Notes: generated from the sequence alone by a model not told the origin. 64,000 nt of DNA from Caenibius tardaugens NBRC 16725 (GCF_003860345.1 NZ_CP034179.1:1906001-1970000), one strand, 5' to 3'. Counted from the stretch's first letter, positions 1 through 9,713 are shown. Translations and numbers: made by a program.

Positions 1-347
1 TCCTCCCCCTTCTTCGGGGGATAGAGATAGACATCCAGCACACAGGCTTGGCCGCTGAACTGCAGTTTGCGCGCGTCGCCTTCCTTCACATCCAGCCGGG
101 GCTTGCCGAACTGTTGCGCCAACCCCTGCGTGGTTTGCCCGATAATACCTTCCAGCCCGGGCAGGTTCATGGCGTGCGCCGGACGCCATGTCTGCGCGGG
201 CGGCGGCGGTGTCGTTGGCGGGACACGCCCCGCGCCCGTTGTGGGGCGAGTCTGCTGTTGCGGTGCTGTGCTGGCGCAAGCAGCCAGTAGCGGAAACAGC
301 GCAAGAGAAAGGATAAATCGGGGCGACATCTTGGCACTTTCAGTCAT
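1..347 (-). CDS. Putative lipoprotein, C-terminus off the left edge
   Basis: Reading leftward from an ATG at 347 (or the in-frame ATG at 329) gives an open frame that runs off the window edge. The MSPRFILSLALFPLLAAC stretch has the basic n-region, hydrophobic core and LAAC lipobox of a lipoprotein signal. A Pro/Thr/Gln-rich linker follows, then a region with LEGIIGQTTQGLAQQFGKP. It is probably exported and lipid-anchored. No family was recognised and the C-terminus is missing. It is divergent from the kinase gene starting at 486. Neither start has a convincing Shine-Dalgarno. Confidence 0.6.
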   Translation of the reverse strand, partial: MTESAKMSPRFILSLALFPLLAACASTAPQQQTRPTTGAGRVPPTTPPPPAQTWRPAHAMNLPGLEGIIGQTTQGLAQQFGKPRLDVKEGDARKLQFSGQACVLDVYLYPPKKGE

Positions 348-485
348 TGCAGGGGGATGTGCGGCGGCAAGGATCGCAAGTCAACGCAGGAGAACGGTGA
401 TGCGCGGATAAGCGCTCCCCTGTCTTGGCCTCTGCGGGATGAACCGCTAAGCGCCGCACAGGCACAGTTTGGAACAGGAATTCTC

Positions 486-1481
486 ATGTCCGCACCCCGT
501 TACGACGTTCTCGCCATCGGCAACGCCATTGTAGATGTGATGTCTCCTTGTGCGGATGATCTGATCGAGGAATTGGGCATGGCGCGCGGTGGGATGACTC
601 TGATCGACACTGCGCGGGCGCATGAACTCTATGACGCGATGGGCCCTGCGCGTGAGGTTTCGGGTGGGTCCGCCGCCAATACGCTGGCGGGGCTTTCCGC
701 GCTGGGGCTGCAATGCGCGTTTATCGGGCAGGTTGCACAGGATCAGCTGGGCGAAGTTTTCGCGCACGATATCCGCGCGGTGGGGATCGATTTCGATACG
801 CCGGCGCGTGTGGCGGATGCATCGACCGGGCGCTGCCTGATTTTCGTCAGCCCCGATGGGCAGCGCACGATGAACACCTATCTCGGCGCATCGCAGTTCC
901 TTCCTGCGGCCGCGCTGGACGATGCAACGGTGGCCAGCGCCGCCGTGCTCTATCTCGAAGGGTATCTGTGGGATCCGGAAGAGCCGCGCGCGGCGATGAA
1001 GAAGGCGATCGCCGCGGCGCGCAATGCCGGGCGCAAGGTTGCCTTCACCCTGTCCGATGCTTTTGTGATTTCCCGGCATGGCGATGATTTCCGGGCGCTG
1101 ATCGAAGCGGGGCAGATCGATATCCTGTTTGCCAATGCTGCGGAACTGGCGGCGCTGACGGGTGAGGATGATTTTGAGGCCGGTCTGGCCGCGCTCGCGC
1201 CCAGTGTGCCGGTGCTGGTGGTCACCCGCAGCGAACATGGGGCCGTTGCGGTTAGCGGCGGTGCGCGTGTGGAAGTTGCGGCGGAACCCGTGGACGCTGT
1301 CGTCGACACGACGGGCGCGGGTGATCTGTTCGCGGCCGGTTTCCTTGCCGGGCATGTGCGCGGCGCGAGCCTGCAGCAGAGCCTGGCCATGGGCGCAGTG
1401 GCGGCGGGCGAAATCATTTCGCACTATGGCGCCCGGCCGGAAGCGGATCTCAAGGCGCTGATGGCCCAGCGGTTCGGTTGA
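486..1481 (+). CDS. Adenosine kinase-like PfkB/ribokinase family sugar kinase
   Basis: A 331-residue PfkB-family kinase, probably adenosine kinase (adenosine + ATP to AMP), as this family is usually annotated in alphaproteobacteria. The substrate-binding GGSAANT motif is at residues 60-66. The C-terminal DTTGAGD signature, with the catalytic Asp and the anion hole, is at 274-280. I chose the ATG at 486 because AGGAA lies a few bases upstream and the protein then starts just before the first beta strand (YDVLAIGNAIVD); the frame is open further upstream but that part is not family-like. It stands alone, with purD convergent downstream. Exact substrate specificity is inferred. Confidence 0.85.
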   Translation: MSAPRYDVLAIGNAIVDVMSPCADDLIEELGMARGGMTLIDTARAHELYDAMGPAREVSGGSAANTLAGLSALGLQCAFIGQVAQDQLGEVFAHDIRAVGIDFDTPARVADASTGRCLIFVSPDGQRTMNTYLGASQFLPAAALDDATVASAAVLYLEGYLWDPEEPRAAMKKAIAAARNAGRKVAFTLSDAFVISRHGDDFRALIEAGQIDILFANAAELAALTGEDDFEAGLAALAPSVPVLVVTRSEHGAVAVSGGARVEVAAEPVDAVVDTTGAGDLFAAGFLAGHVRGASLQQSLAMGAVAAGEIISHYGARPEADLKALMAQRFG

Positions 1482-1532
1482 TATTTACGCGGGCCGGGGC
1501 AGCCTGATCGCAAGCCCCGGTCACGACGATGC

Positions 1533-2831
1533 TCAATCCGGGGTCTGCTCGCGCGCCACTTCGCGCCAGCCGATATCGCGGCGGCAGAAACCGTCAGCGA
1601 AATCGAGCGCATCCACCGCAGCGTAGGCGGCGGCTTGTGCCTGCGTGACATTGTCGCCCAGCGCCGTGACATTGAGAACGCGCCCCCCGCTCGACTGCAG
1701 CGTGCCGTCCGCGCCCAGTACGGTGCCTGCGTGGAACACTTTCGCGCCCGTGGCCTCTGCCGCATCGATGCCAGCGATCCGCCCGCCCTTCTTGGGCGTG
1801 CCGGGGTATCCGTCGGCGGCCATGACCACGGTCAACGCTGTCTCGGGGGAGAAACGCGGCGCAGGCAGGGCGGCCAGCCGGTTATCGGCACAGGCCAGCA
1901 ACAATTCGCCCAGATCGCCTTCGTACCGCATCATCAGCACCTGGCATTCGGGATCGCCGAAGCGGGCGTTGTATTCGATCAGTTTCGGCCCTTCCACCGT
2001 CAGCATCAGCCCGGCATAGAGGACGCCGGAGTACGAGGTGCCCTCGTTGGTCATGGCATGGACGGTGGGGCCGATAATCCGCTGGATCACTTCGGCCTCC
2101 AGAACCGGGGTCAGGACGGGTGCGGGGCTGTAGGCGCCCATGCCACCCGTGTTCGGGCCGGTATCGCCTTCGCCCACCCGCTTGTGATCCTGCGCACTGC
2201 CGAACGGCATGATTGTGGCGCCGTCGGTGATGGCGAAAAAGCTCGCTTCCTCGCCGGTCATGAATTCCTCGATCACCACCTCTGCACCGGCATCGCCGAA
2301 CGCGCCGCCGAACATGTCGGCCAGCGCCTCTTCCGCTTCGGCACGGGTTTCGGCGATCACCACGCCCTTGCCCGCAGCCAGCCCATCAGCCTTGAGCACA
2401 TAGGGTGCGGCAAAGCGATCGAGCGCGTCTGTGGCTTCGGCCAGCGAACGGGTGCGGACATAGCCCGCCGTGGGGATGCCCGCGCGTTCGCACAGGTCCT
2501 TGGTGAAGCCTTTGCTGCCTTCGAGCTGCGCGGCGGCCTGCGAAGGCCCGAATACCGAAATCAACCGGGCACGGAGCGAATCGGCCAGCCCGTCGACCAG
2601 CGGGGCTTCCGGCCCGATCACCACCAGCCCGATGCGGTTTTCGTCACAAAACCGGGCCACCGCCTCGTGATCCGTAAGGTCGAGAGCGACCAGTTCGGCA
2701 TGTTGCGCAATTCCGGGATTGCCCGGTGTGGCGTAGAGTGTACCGGCGCCGTCTGCCAACAGGCGGGATTGCGCCAGCTTCCAAGCCAGCGCATGTTCGC
2801 GACCGCCCGAACCTGCCAAGAGGATATTCAT
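1533..2831 (-). CDS. purD: Phosphoribosylamine-glycine ligase (GAR synthetase)
   Basis: Purine de novo step 2: ATP + phosphoribosylamine + glycine to GAR. The 432-residue product begins [15 protein letters not shown], the typical PurD N-terminus, and carries the ATP-grasp sequence [17 protein letters not shown]-like ([15 protein letters not shown]) and the metal-binding [11 protein letters not shown] motif near residue 290. The longer open frame upstream lacks family similarity, so the start at 2831 is preferred. That start codon overlaps the divergent xseA start (shared CATG at 2829-2832), so each gene's promoter must lie inside the other's coding sequence. Confidence 0.95.
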   Translation of the reverse strand: MNILLAGSGGREHALAWKLAQSRLLADGAGTLYATPGNPGIAQHAELVALDLTDHEAVARFCDENRIGLVVIGPEAPLVDGLADSLRARLISVFGPSQAAAQLEGSKGFTKDLCERAGIPTAGYVRTRSLAEATDALDRFAAPYVLKADGLAAGKGVVIAETRAEAEEALADMFGGAFGDAGAEVVIEEFMTGEEASFFAITDGATIMPFGSAQDHKRVGEGDTGPNTGGMGAYSPAPVLTPVLEAEVIQRIIGPTVHAMTNEGTSYSGVLYAGLMLTVEGPKLIEYNARFGDPECQVLMMRYEGDLGELLLACADNRLAALPAPRFSPETALTVVMAADGYPGTPKKGGRIAGIDAAEATGAKVFHAGTVLGADGTLQSSGGRVLNVTALGDNVTQAQAAAYAAVDALDFADGFCRRDIGWREVAREQTPD

Positions 2832-4326
2832 GCCCGATCCCTTCGATGACCCTGATAACACAAATGGGGTTGCCCCCGGAAACGGGGACGCTGCCGGGCT
2901 GGTAGCGAAGGGTGCGCCCGGGGACAACGCTGCGCCGCTCTCGGTCAGCGAAATATCTGCGCTGCTCAAACGTACGGTGGAGGACCGGTTTGGTTTCGTC
3001 CGTCTGCGCGGGGAACTGTCAGGTGTGAAACGGGCGGCTTCGGGGCATCTTTATTGCAGCCTCAAGGACGCCAATGCCCGGATCGACGGGGTGATGTGGC
3101 GGGGCAGCACACAACGTCTGGCATTCCACCCGGAAGACGGCCTTGAAGTGATCGCCAGCGGCAAGCTCACCACGTATCCGGGGCGATCCTCCTACCAGAT
3201 CGTGATCGAACGGATGGAGATCGCGGGCGAAGGTGCCCTGCTGGCGCTGCTGGAGAAGACCAAGGCCCGGCTGGAAGCCGAAGGGCTGTTCGCGCCGCAG
3301 CGCAAGCGCGCCCTGCCCTATCTCCCCCGTGTCATTGGGGTGGTGACCTCCCCGACAGGGGCCGTGATTCGCGACATCTTGCATCGGCTGGCCGATCGTT
3401 TCCCCAGCCACGTACTTGTCTGGCCGGTCCTGGTGCAGGGGCAAGGCGCGGCGGAACAGGTGGCAACGGCGGTGCGCGGTTTCTCGGGCATGGCGCCCGG
3501 CGGCGCTATCCCCCGGCCGGATCTGGTGATTGTCGCGCGCGGCGGCGGCTCGATTGAGGATTTGTGGAGTTTCAACGAGGAAGTCGTCGTCCGGGCCATT
3601 GCCGAATCGACGATTCCGACCATTTCCGCAGTCGGGCACGAAACGGATACGACACTGGCGGATTATGCGGCGGACCGCCGTGCGCCAACCCCCACGGCTG
3701 CTGCGGAAATGGCAGTCCCGGTGCGGGTGGAGCTGGCCGCGCTGCTGGACGAACTGGCGCTGCGCCAAAAGCGCGCGATTATGCGGCCGGTCAGTCTCGG
3801 GCGGGAACGGCTGGATGCGCGCGTGCGGCACCTGCCCCGGCCCGAAGTCTTGCTGGCATCGCAGGTGCAGAAACTGGATGATCTGTCGGAACGGTTGCGC
3901 CGGGGGCTGGCCGATCGCACCGTGCGCGAACGCGAACGGCTGCAGGAACGCGTGCGGCACCTGTCGCCCGCCGTGCTGCGTGCGCGGTTTGACAGGGCGG
4001 CGCATGGTCTGGACAGTGTCCGTCTTACGCCCGCCCTGCTGACCCAACGTATCGCAACACAGCGCGAAAAGCTGGTGGCGCTGGACCGGCTGGCGCAGCA
4101 GCTTCACCCTGATCGCCCGCTGCAACGCGGCTATGTGCGGGTGATGGACAGCAGTGGCAAAACGCTGACCGATCGGGCGGAAGCGGCCGAACGGCAGGCG
4201 CTGGTCCTCAAGTTTCGTGATGGCACGCTTGATGTCACGCCTGTGGGCAAGACGCCGCCCCGCCCTGCGTCTGCCCGGGCAAAACCACGATCCGCCGAAT
4301 CGGGGGAACAGCCCAAATTGCTTTGA
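2830..4326 (+). CDS. xseA: Exodeoxyribonuclease VII large subunit
   Basis: Catalytic subunit of ExoVII, which degrades single-stranded DNA with XseB (not in the window). The 498-residue product has an N-terminal OB-fold region (about 38-130). The nuclease domain follows with [14 protein letters not shown] (170-183), [17 protein letters not shown] (236-251) and [21 protein letters not shown] (268-288), then a long helical region. The first ~35 residues before [20 protein letters not shown] are low-complexity and unusual, but no other ATG is available before residue 89. The start overlaps the divergent purD start. DUF2093 follows 26 bases downstream. Confidence 0.95.
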   Translation: MPDPFDDPDNTNGVAPGNGDAAGLVAKGAPGDNAAPLSVSEISALLKRTVEDRFGFVRLRGELSGVKRAASGHLYCSLKDANARIDGVMWRGSTQRLAFHPEDGLEVIASGKLTTYPGRSSYQIVIERMEIAGEGALLALLEKTKARLEAEGLFAPQRKRALPYLPRVIGVVTSPTGAVIRDILHRLADRFPSHVLVWPVLVQGQGAAEQVATAVRGFSGMAPGGAIPRPDLVIVARGGGSIEDLWSFNEEVVVRAIAESTIPTISAVGHETDTTLADYAADRRAPTPTAAAEMAVPVRVELAALLDELALRQKRAIMRPVSLGRERLDARVRHLPRPEVLLASQVQKLDDLSERLRRGLADRTVRERERLQERVRHLSPAVLRARFDRAAHGLDSVRLTPALLTQRIATQREKLVALDRLAQQLHPDRPLQRGYVRVMDSSGKTLTDRAEAAERQALVLKFRDGTLDVTPVGKTPPRPASARAKPRSAESGEQPKLL

Positions 4327-4352
4327 TCCCGGCGCTTTGGTAGGATGACGTC

Positions 4353-4556
4353 ATGTTGATGACTTCCCCAGATTCCGTCGCCAAACTGCAATACGGGCCC
4401 AGCGATTTTCGCGTGCTGAAACCCGGCAGTCACGTCCTTTGTGCCGTTACTGGCGAGGCGATCCCGCTGGAAGCGCTGCGGTACTGGAGTGCGCGGCATC
4501 AGGAAGCATACGTTTCAGCCGAAGTGGCAACGCGGCGTCTGCTGGATCAGGCGTGA
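4353..4556 (+). CDS. DUF2093 domain protein
   Basis: A 67-residue protein matching the small alphaproteobacterial DUF2093 family, with the core YGPSDFRVLKPGSHVLCAVT and PLEALRYWSARHQEAYVSAE. Function is unknown. The family is commonly found next to xseA, as here, and this supports a true gene. ATG codons at 4353 and 4359 are both possible. Its stop overlaps the GTG start of the following M23 peptidase in a GTGA arrangement, so the two are probably translationally coupled. Confidence 0.85.
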   Translation: MLMTSPDSVAKLQYGPSDFRVLKPGSHVLCAVTGEAIPLEALRYWSARHQEAYVSAEVATRRLLDQA

Positions 4557-5482
4557 CCGCGCGCTTCTGGACTGTGGCAGCCGCCTGTGGGGCTGCGGTC
4601 TTTGCACTGCTTGTCGCCTGCGTCGCGCCCGCGCGGGATGATCGGGGGGCGATCCCCCCGCAGACAGGAAAGGCGTCCCCTCGCCCGCAACCTGCGACCA
4701 CGCGGCCCGCAACGCCGCCCGGCCCGGAAGAGTTCAGGTATTCGGGCGAACTGACCCAGGGGGGCTGGATTCGCGGCACGGTGCCGGGTGGTACCGTGCG
4801 GCTCACGCTGGACGGGCGCGAACAGCCCTTGTTGACGGATGGCGCGTTCTTCGTGGCATTCGATCGCGATTCGGGCGCGTCTGCCATGCTTTCCGCCGAG
4901 CTGCGCGATGGCAGGCGCATCGATCGCCGCCTGACGGTTTCTCCGCGCGCGTGGCGGATCGAACATATCAATGCCGCGCGTCGACCCGGTGGCGCGACAG
5001 AGGCGTTCATGAAGATCAGGGAACCGGAACTGGCCCGGATCAATGCGGCCCGTGCGGTGAAGGCGCAAAGCGACGGCTGGCGCCAGAAATTCATCTGGCC
5101 GGCGAAAGGGCGCCTGTCCGGCTTGTTCGGTTCGCAGCGGATCTATCGCGGGGAACCGGGCGCCTATCATAGCGGGCTGGACGTGGCGGGCGCCACGGGC
5201 ACTCCGTTTGTCGCTCCGGCTGACGGAGTGGTCATCCTTGCGGCGGACAAGCCCTTCTCGCTCGAGGGGAATCTGCTGATGATCGACCACGGCAACGGGT
5301 TGAACAGCGCCTTTCTGCATTGCTCCGCCATTCTCGTGCGCGAAGGCGAACGGGTGAAGCAGGGGCAGGTGATCGGCAAGATTGGCGCCACCGGGCGCGC
5401 CACCGGGCCGCATTTGCACTGGGGAATGAAATGGGGCGATGCCCGTCTCGATCCGCTGTTGTTCACAGGCCCCATGCGCTGA
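4553..5482 (+). CDS. M23 family metallopeptidase (peptidoglycan endopeptidase-like), lipoprotein
   Basis: A 309-residue envelope protein. The GTG at 4553 overlaps the DUF2093 stop (GTGA) and puts a hydrophobic signal with a VAC lipobox at residues 21-23. The C-terminal half is a LytM/M23 domain: YHSGLDVAGATGTPFVAPAD holds the first zinc-ligand region (HxxxD), and GPHLHWGMKW near the C-terminus holds the HxH ligands. The predicted role is cleavage of peptidoglycan cross-links in the periplasm. All visible metal ligands are kept, so it is probably active. The central region before the peptidase domain is a beta-rich stretch of unknown role. Confidence 0.88.
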   Translation: MTARFWTVAAACGAAVFALLVACVAPARDDRGAIPPQTGKASPRPQPATTRPATPPGPEEFRYSGELTQGGWIRGTVPGGTVRLTLDGREQPLLTDGAFFVAFDRDSGASAMLSAELRDGRRIDRRLTVSPRAWRIEHINAARRPGGATEAFMKIREPELARINAARAVKAQSDGWRQKFIWPAKGRLSGLFGSQRIYRGEPGAYHSGLDVAGATGTPFVAPADGVVILAADKPFSLEGNLLMIDHGNGLNSAFLHCSAILVREGERVKQGQVIGKIGATGRATGPHLHWGMKWGDARLDPLLFTGPMR

Positions 5483-5521
5483 CGCTTGCGGGCACAGCGA
5501 CCGTATGACAGCAGCGGGGTG

Positions 5522-6574
5522 ATGTCATTCTTCCGCCGCGCCGCGCTTGTCCTGTTCTGTTGCCTGATACTGGTGCTTACCTGGGGGCGCGGTGCGATGG
5601 CGCCTGCCAATCAGGACCCGCGTGTGGTCTTCGTACCGCTTGCCATCGCGGGACTGCCCGCGCCGGGCCCCGATCTTGCTCTCGAAGCGGCATGGGAACT
5701 ACGCGGCACGGGCTATGATTTCGGTGGCTATTCCGGGCTGGTCCCGTTGGGCGATGGCGGGTTCCTCGCCATCAGCGATCGTGGGCGTTATCTGCGCTTT
5801 GCCGATCCGTCTGAGGCCGATCCCCAACCGCGCATGGGCTGGTTCCTGATGGAACGCAACGATGACAAGCGCGAAGTTGACAGTGAGTCGCTGACCCGTG
5901 ACCCGGAAACCGGCACTTTGTGGACCGGGTACGAACAGAGCAATGCGATTGTCCGGGGCGATGCACAGGGCGGCAATCCGCAAAGCGTACGGCCTGCCGC
6001 CATGCGCGATTGGCCGTCGAACGGCGGGCCCGAAGCGATGGTGCGACTGGCGGACGGGCGTTTTATCGTTTTGTCCGAATCGCGGGAGGGCTGGTTTGCG
6101 GCCAAAGGCCCGGCCCTGCTATTCCCGTCCGATCCAGTGGCCGGTGCAGAGCCGACAGGGTTTCATTTCGCACCGCCGTCCGGCTATCGCCCGACGGATA
6201 TGGCGCAATTGCCCGATGGCAGGGTGCTGATCCTGTTGCGGCGGGTCAGTCTGGGGGGATTCACTGGCAAGATCGTGCTGGCCGATCCTGCCGCGATTCG
6301 CGAAGGGGGCGTGTGGAAAGGGAAAGTCGTGGCGGACTTGCGCCCACCCTTGCCGACGGACAATTATGAAGGTCTGGCGATCGAGCCCACCAATGATGGC
6401 GGGGCATGGGTCTGGGTTATTTCAGACGACAATGCCATGATTCTGCAGCGCACGCTTCTGCTGAAGCTGCACTGGAAGCCGGAGGAGCAGGACGCGAAAA
6501 AGCTACCCGCGGAAAGCGGGCACGCAAAAAAGGCGAGCGGACAGGCCGCACGCCCCTTGCAGCTTTTGCAGTAA
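5522..6574 (+). CDS. Esterase-like activity of phytase family protein
   Basis: A 350-residue exported protein with a signal-like N-terminus (MSFFRRAALVLFCCLILVL). It matches the phytase-like beta-propeller family (PF13449 type) through GGYSGLVPLGDGGFLAISDRG, GNPQSVRP, NGGPEAMVRLADGRFIVLSE and NYEGLAIEP. Family members are annotated as phosphoesterases, but the substrate is uncertain. The in-frame ATG at 5522 is preferred over one at 5486 because it begins the signal peptide. The C-terminus has a Lys-rich tail (EEQDAKKLPAESGHAKKAS). It is convergent with rpmB. Confidence 0.8.
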   Translation: MSFFRRAALVLFCCLILVLTWGRGAMAPANQDPRVVFVPLAIAGLPAPGPDLALEAAWELRGTGYDFGGYSGLVPLGDGGFLAISDRGRYLRFADPSEADPQPRMGWFLMERNDDKREVDSESLTRDPETGTLWTGYEQSNAIVRGDAQGGNPQSVRPAAMRDWPSNGGPEAMVRLADGRFIVLSESREGWFAAKGPALLFPSDPVAGAEPTGFHFAPPSGYRPTDMAQLPDGRVLILLRRVSLGGFTGKIVLADPAAIREGGVWKGKVVADLRPPLPTDNYEGLAIEPTNDGGAWVWVISDDNAMILQRTLLLKLHWKPEEQDAKKLPAESGHAKKASGQAARPLQLLQ

Positions 6575-6591
6575 CGCAGCTTTCGCGATAA

Positions 6592-6607
6592 CGGCCCCGA
6601 AGGGCCG
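6592..6607. terminator. Short GC hairpin between convergent genes
   Basis: CGGCCC-CGAA-GGGCCG forms a six-base-pair stem with a tetraloop, in the 39-base gap between the phytase-like gene and the rpmB stop. It could act as a shared bidirectional terminator. There is no strong T-run on either strand, so the call is tentative. Confidence 0.4.
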
Positions 6608-6613
6608 CCTCAC

Positions 6614-6901
6614 TCAGGCAGCGGCCTGAGCTTTCACGATTTCACGCTTCACCTTGAGGGCGCGCGTGGAAAGCTTCGTATCCGAGGTTTTCAGCAGCCA
6701 GTTATCGAGGCCACCGTTGTGTTCCACCGAACGCAGGCCATGCGTGCTGACGCGGAACTTGAAGCTGCGATCCAGCTTTTCCGACAGAAGCGTGACGTTC
6801 TGCAGGTTGGGCAGGAAGACGCGCTTGGTCTTGTTGTTGGCGTGGCTCACATTGTGGCCGATCTGGCGGCCCTTGCCGGTCAGTTCGCAAATGCGCGACA
6901 T
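6614..6901 (-). CDS. rpmB: 50S ribosomal protein L28
   Basis: A 95-residue large-subunit ribosomal protein. [23 protein letters not shown] is the diagnostic L28 start, followed by RRFLPNLQ-type residues ([18 protein letters not shown]) and [20 protein letters not shown]. Length is normal for alphaproteobacteria. It is monocistronic and divergent from tadA, with about 125 bases between the two starts that must hold both promoters. Confidence 0.97.
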   Translation of the reverse strand: MSRICELTGKGRQIGHNVSHANNKTKRVFLPNLQNVTLLSEKLDRSFKFRVSTHGLRSVEHNGGLDNWLLKTSDTKLSTRALKVKREIVKAQAAA

Positions 6902-7027
6902 GGAAATCTCTCGTTTCGAAATGCTGGGGGTTACCCCGGAAGGTGGCGCGCATAACTGGCGTCAGGCGAATCGTCAAGCAAATCGGCGGCATTGCGCCTG
7001 CGTGATTGCCGGTTTAGCCCGTGATCC

Positions 7028-7486
7028 ATGAATCGCTGGCCTTTACCCGATCCCATGGCCGCCGCTCTGGCGCAGGCTGAAGCCGCTGCGCACGCCGGGG
7101 AAGTGCCCGTGGGGGCCGTGGTGGTCAAGGATGGGCAGATCATCGCCAGCGCTCATAACGCGCCGCGTACTCTGCGCGACCCCACCGCCCATGCAGAAAT
7201 GCTGGCGATTCGCCGCGCGGCAGAGGCGCTGGGCGATGAGCGGCTTGATGGATGCGAACTGTGGGTGACGCTGGAACCCTGCGCGATGTGCGCCGGGGCG
7301 ATTACCCATGCGCGGATCGCCCGGCTTTATTATGGCGCGTCCGATCCCAAAGGCGGGGCGGTGGAACAGGGCGCGCGCGTGTTTGAACAGAAGCAGTGCC
7401 TGCATCGCCCCGAAGTCTATTCCGGCATGGGAGAGGCGGAGGCGGCGCACTTGCTGCGCGCGTTTTTCCATGCGCGGCGGGGTTAA
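7028..7486 (+). CDS. tadA: tRNA-specific adenosine deaminase
   Basis: Converts the wobble adenosine of tRNA-Arg(ACG) to inosine. The 152-residue protein has the zinc-dependent deaminase signature: HAE at residues 55-57 (Glu as proton shuttle) and PCAMC at 84-88 (two Cys zinc ligands), with the surrounding LEPCAMCAGAITHARI typical of TadA rather than cytidine deaminase. Its TAA stop overlaps the stop of the convergent RNase T2 gene by four bases. Confidence 0.95.
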   Translation: MNRWPLPDPMAAALAQAEAAAHAGEVPVGAVVVKDGQIIASAHNAPRTLRDPTAHAEMLAIRRAAEALGDERLDGCELWVTLEPCAMCAGAITHARIARLYYGASDPKGGAVEQGARVFEQKQCLHRPEVYSGMGEAEAAHLLRAFFHARRG

Positions 7487-8196
7487 CGTCCGCGCCAGAT
7501 TTTCGCCCGTGCCGAATCGCGCGCGCCATACTGAGTCGGGGCGCATCGGGCGGGCATGAAATTCTTGTCGTAACACAGGCGGATTTCCTGCAACCAGCCC
7601 CGCGCATTGAGCTGCACACCCACCTGTTCCGGTTTCCAGTCGGGGTTTCTGGCGGTGAAAGCCTGACGGATCGAACCGGCATTGCGATTTTCCTGCCGGG
7701 ACAGGCGATCAAGATCGGGCAGGCGCAGCGAATCCCACAGAATCTGGCTGACCTTGAAGTAGGCTTCGGGATGGCGCGTCATGCAACTGCCGTGTTTGGC
7801 CCATTCGTGTGCCATCAGCCGTGCCGATGGCATGGTGCAGAGATGCTGGCGAACCAGTGCAGGCGATGGCGCGCGCGGTGTGGGGCACCATTGCGGCCAG
7901 CGCCCGTTGCCCCCTTCGGGCCACAGGCCGTGGAGTATCAGACCGAATCGGCCGTTCTGACCCGAACATTGCACCGCGTCGCCCGCGTGTGTCTCCTTGC
8001 CCTTGCAGTGTTCCGGCGACCAGCTGAGCGCCAGTGTGTAACCGGTGACGGGCATGGAGCGTGCAGGCCCGTCGGGGGTGATCCGGGGCACGGCAATCGG
8101 CTTGTCGGGCACGCGACATTGATAAGCCTGTGCCTGTGCCGTACCGGCAGAAAGCGCCAATCCGGCCATCGTGGCTGTCAGATATGCGGTGCGCAT
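7483..8196 (-). CDS. Ribonuclease T2 family protein (secreted/periplasmic)
   Basis: A 237-residue exported RNase T2-type endonuclease (RNase I-like). The signal peptide ends near AQAQA (residues 20-24). Both catalytic motifs are present: CAS I GLILHGLWPE (His89) and CAS II HEWAKHGSC (His130, Glu131, His135). Several Cys residues suggest disulfides. The ATG at 8196 is chosen because it begins the signal peptide; the longer frame upstream is not family-like. It is probably a periplasmic RNA scavenger. Its stop overlaps the tadA stop. Confidence 0.9.
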   Translation of the reverse strand: MRTAYLTATMAGLALSAGTAQAQAYQCRVPDKPIAVPRITPDGPARSMPVTGYTLALSWSPEHCKGKETHAGDAVQCSGQNGRFGLILHGLWPEGGNGRWPQWCPTPRAPSPALVRQHLCTMPSARLMAHEWAKHGSCMTRHPEAYFKVSQILWDSLRLPDLDRLSRQENRNAGSIRQAFTARNPDWKPEQVGVQLNARGWLQEIRLCYDKNFMPARCAPTQYGARDSARAKIWRGR

Positions 8197-8213
8197 CGCC
8201 TGTGCGTATTGCT

Positions 8214-8657
8214 TTAGCGGAAGATGTCGGAATCGGGGCCGCCCTGCCCCCGCGATGCGAACCAGGCCCTGGCATCGTCCCTGAACAGCAGGGCAAGCGC
8301 GATCACCTGCAAGGCAGTGATCAGCAGCGAAACCGCCATGGGCAATGTGCCCAGTTTCGCCAGCTGTTGCAGGGCGGGAATGATCGCCAGCACACCGATC
8401 CCGGTCAGCGCGATCAGTATCCATTTCGCCACGTTGCTGGCGCGGCGGGATATGAAGTACCAGAGCAGTAAGGGAATGGCGAAACCGACTGTGGTTGTGA
8501 ACAGGAGGAAACCCATACCGAAACCGGCCTGCGCGGCAGCCGGATCGGCGCGTATTAATGCCAGGTTGGCTTCGAAGGACATGGCGGTGTTGATCACGCC
8601 CAATACGAGCGAACCGAGAAATAACCCGTCAAACAGGACAATCGAACGTGGCCGCAT
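8214..8657 (-). CDS. Four-helix integral membrane protein of unknown function
   Basis: A 147-residue protein with about four hydrophobic segments: IVLFDGLFLGSLVLGVI, GFGMGFLLFTTTVGFAIPLLL, WILIALTGIGVLAIIPAL and LPMAVSLLITALQVIALALL. It starts at the ATG at 8657. No family was recognised. It sits between nadC and the RNase T2 gene on the same strand, 17 bases from the RNase start, so it may be cotranscribed with the RNase. An inner-membrane location is inferred from hydrophobicity only. Confidence 0.7.
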   Translation of the reverse strand: MRPRSIVLFDGLFLGSLVLGVINTAMSFEANLALIRADPAAAQAGFGMGFLLFTTTVGFAIPLLLWYFISRRASNVAKWILIALTGIGVLAIIPALQQLAKLGTLPMAVSLLITALQVIALALLFRDDARAWFASRGQGGPDSDIFR

Positions 8658-8719
8658 GACCTTCCCCAAATACCCGTGCGGCGCAGCATGGCGCAAATGC
8701 CGGTATCGTGCAAACCGTT

Positions 8720-9580
8720 CTAGAGCGGGGTGAAATCCAGCCCGATATCGGCGGCGGGGGCGCTTTGCGTCAGGCGTCCGACCGAGACATAGGTTACCCC
8801 CGTTGCGGCCTTGGGGCCGATGGTTTCGAAATTGATTCCGCCCGATGCCTCTGTCGGTACACGGCCAGCGACCAATATCACCGCTTCGCGCAAGGTTGGC
8901 ACGTCCATATTGTCGAGCAGAAGGTGGCTCGCGCCTGCGGACAGCGCGGGTTCGATCTGGTCGATCCGGTCCACTTCGCAGATCACGTTGGCGACCCCGG
9001 CATCGCGCGCGCGGCGTACGGCCTCCGCAACGCCGCCCGCCACCAGCACGTGATTGTCCTTGATCATCGCGGCATCCCACAGGCCCATGCGGTGGTTCTG
9101 TGCGCCGCCCATGCGGGTGGCGTACTTTTCCAGATGGCGCAGGCCGGGAATGGTTTTGCGCGTGTCGAGCAACACGCAATCGGTATCGCCCATCGCGGCG
9201 ACATAGGCCTGCGTCATGGTGGCGATGCCGGATAAGTGCTGCACGGTGTTGAGCGCGCTGCGTTCCGCGGTCAGCATGGCCCGGGCATTGCCCGACAGGT
9301 GCATCAGGTTGGTCCCGGCGGGCACTGCGGCCCCTTCCTCAACCAGAATGGCGATATCCATGGCCGGGTCGAGTGCGCGGAAGAACGCCGCGGCAATGGG
9401 CAGCCCGGCCACGACAATGGCATCGCGGCTGTCCATAACCCCGGAAAACCGGGCGTCCGCGGGGATAACGCTTTCGGCCGTCACATCCCGTCCGCCGCCC
9501 GGTAGCCCTTCGCCAAGATCTTCGGCCAGAATGTCACGAACGAAGGCATCGAGATCGAAGCCTGCGATATCAAAAGCCAT
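8720..9580 (-). CDS. nadC: Nicotinate-nucleotide pyrophosphorylase (carboxylating)
   Basis: NAD biosynthesis: quinolinate + PRPP to nicotinate mononucleotide. The 286-residue product has the family landmarks RSALNTVQHLSGIAT, LLDTRKTIPGLRHLEKYA, GGAQNHRMGLWDAAMIKDNH and the C-terminal EASGGINFETIGPKAATGVT barrel segment. The ATG at 9580 is preferred (GGGAG five bases upstream); a GTG two codons earlier (9586) is possible. nadA and nadB are not adjacent. Confidence 0.95.
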   Translation of the reverse strand: MAFDIAGFDLDAFVRDILAEDLGEGLPGGGRDVTAESVIPADARFSGVMDSRDAIVVAGLPIAAAFFRALDPAMDIAILVEEGAAVPAGTNLMHLSGNARAMLTAERSALNTVQHLSGIATMTQAYVAAMGDTDCVLLDTRKTIPGLRHLEKYATRMGGAQNHRMGLWDAAMIKDNHVLVAGGVAEAVRRARDAGVANVICEVDRIDQIEPALSAGASHLLLDNMDVPTLREAVILVAGRVPTEASGGINFETIGPKAATGVTYVSVGRLTQSAPAADIGLDFTPL

Positions 9581-9713
9581 ATACACTCCCGTTCGGCTGC
9601 GCTCGCCATGACTCTGCTTTAAGGTCGGCCTGCGTTAAAGCCGGAACCTGTCCAGACAGGAAAAACAGCCCGTCGGCAAGCGCGGGACGGCCTCAGCACG
9701 AACGGGAATGGGT

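Noticed and set aside
447-1424. 325-codon minus-strand frame opposite the adenosine-kinase-like gene
   Set aside because: Long antisense frames are expected in GC-rich coding DNA; the plus-strand protein has clear family motifs.
1635-2849. 404-codon plus-strand frame opposite purD
   Set aside because: PurD motifs are unmistakable on the minus strand; this frame is a shadow.
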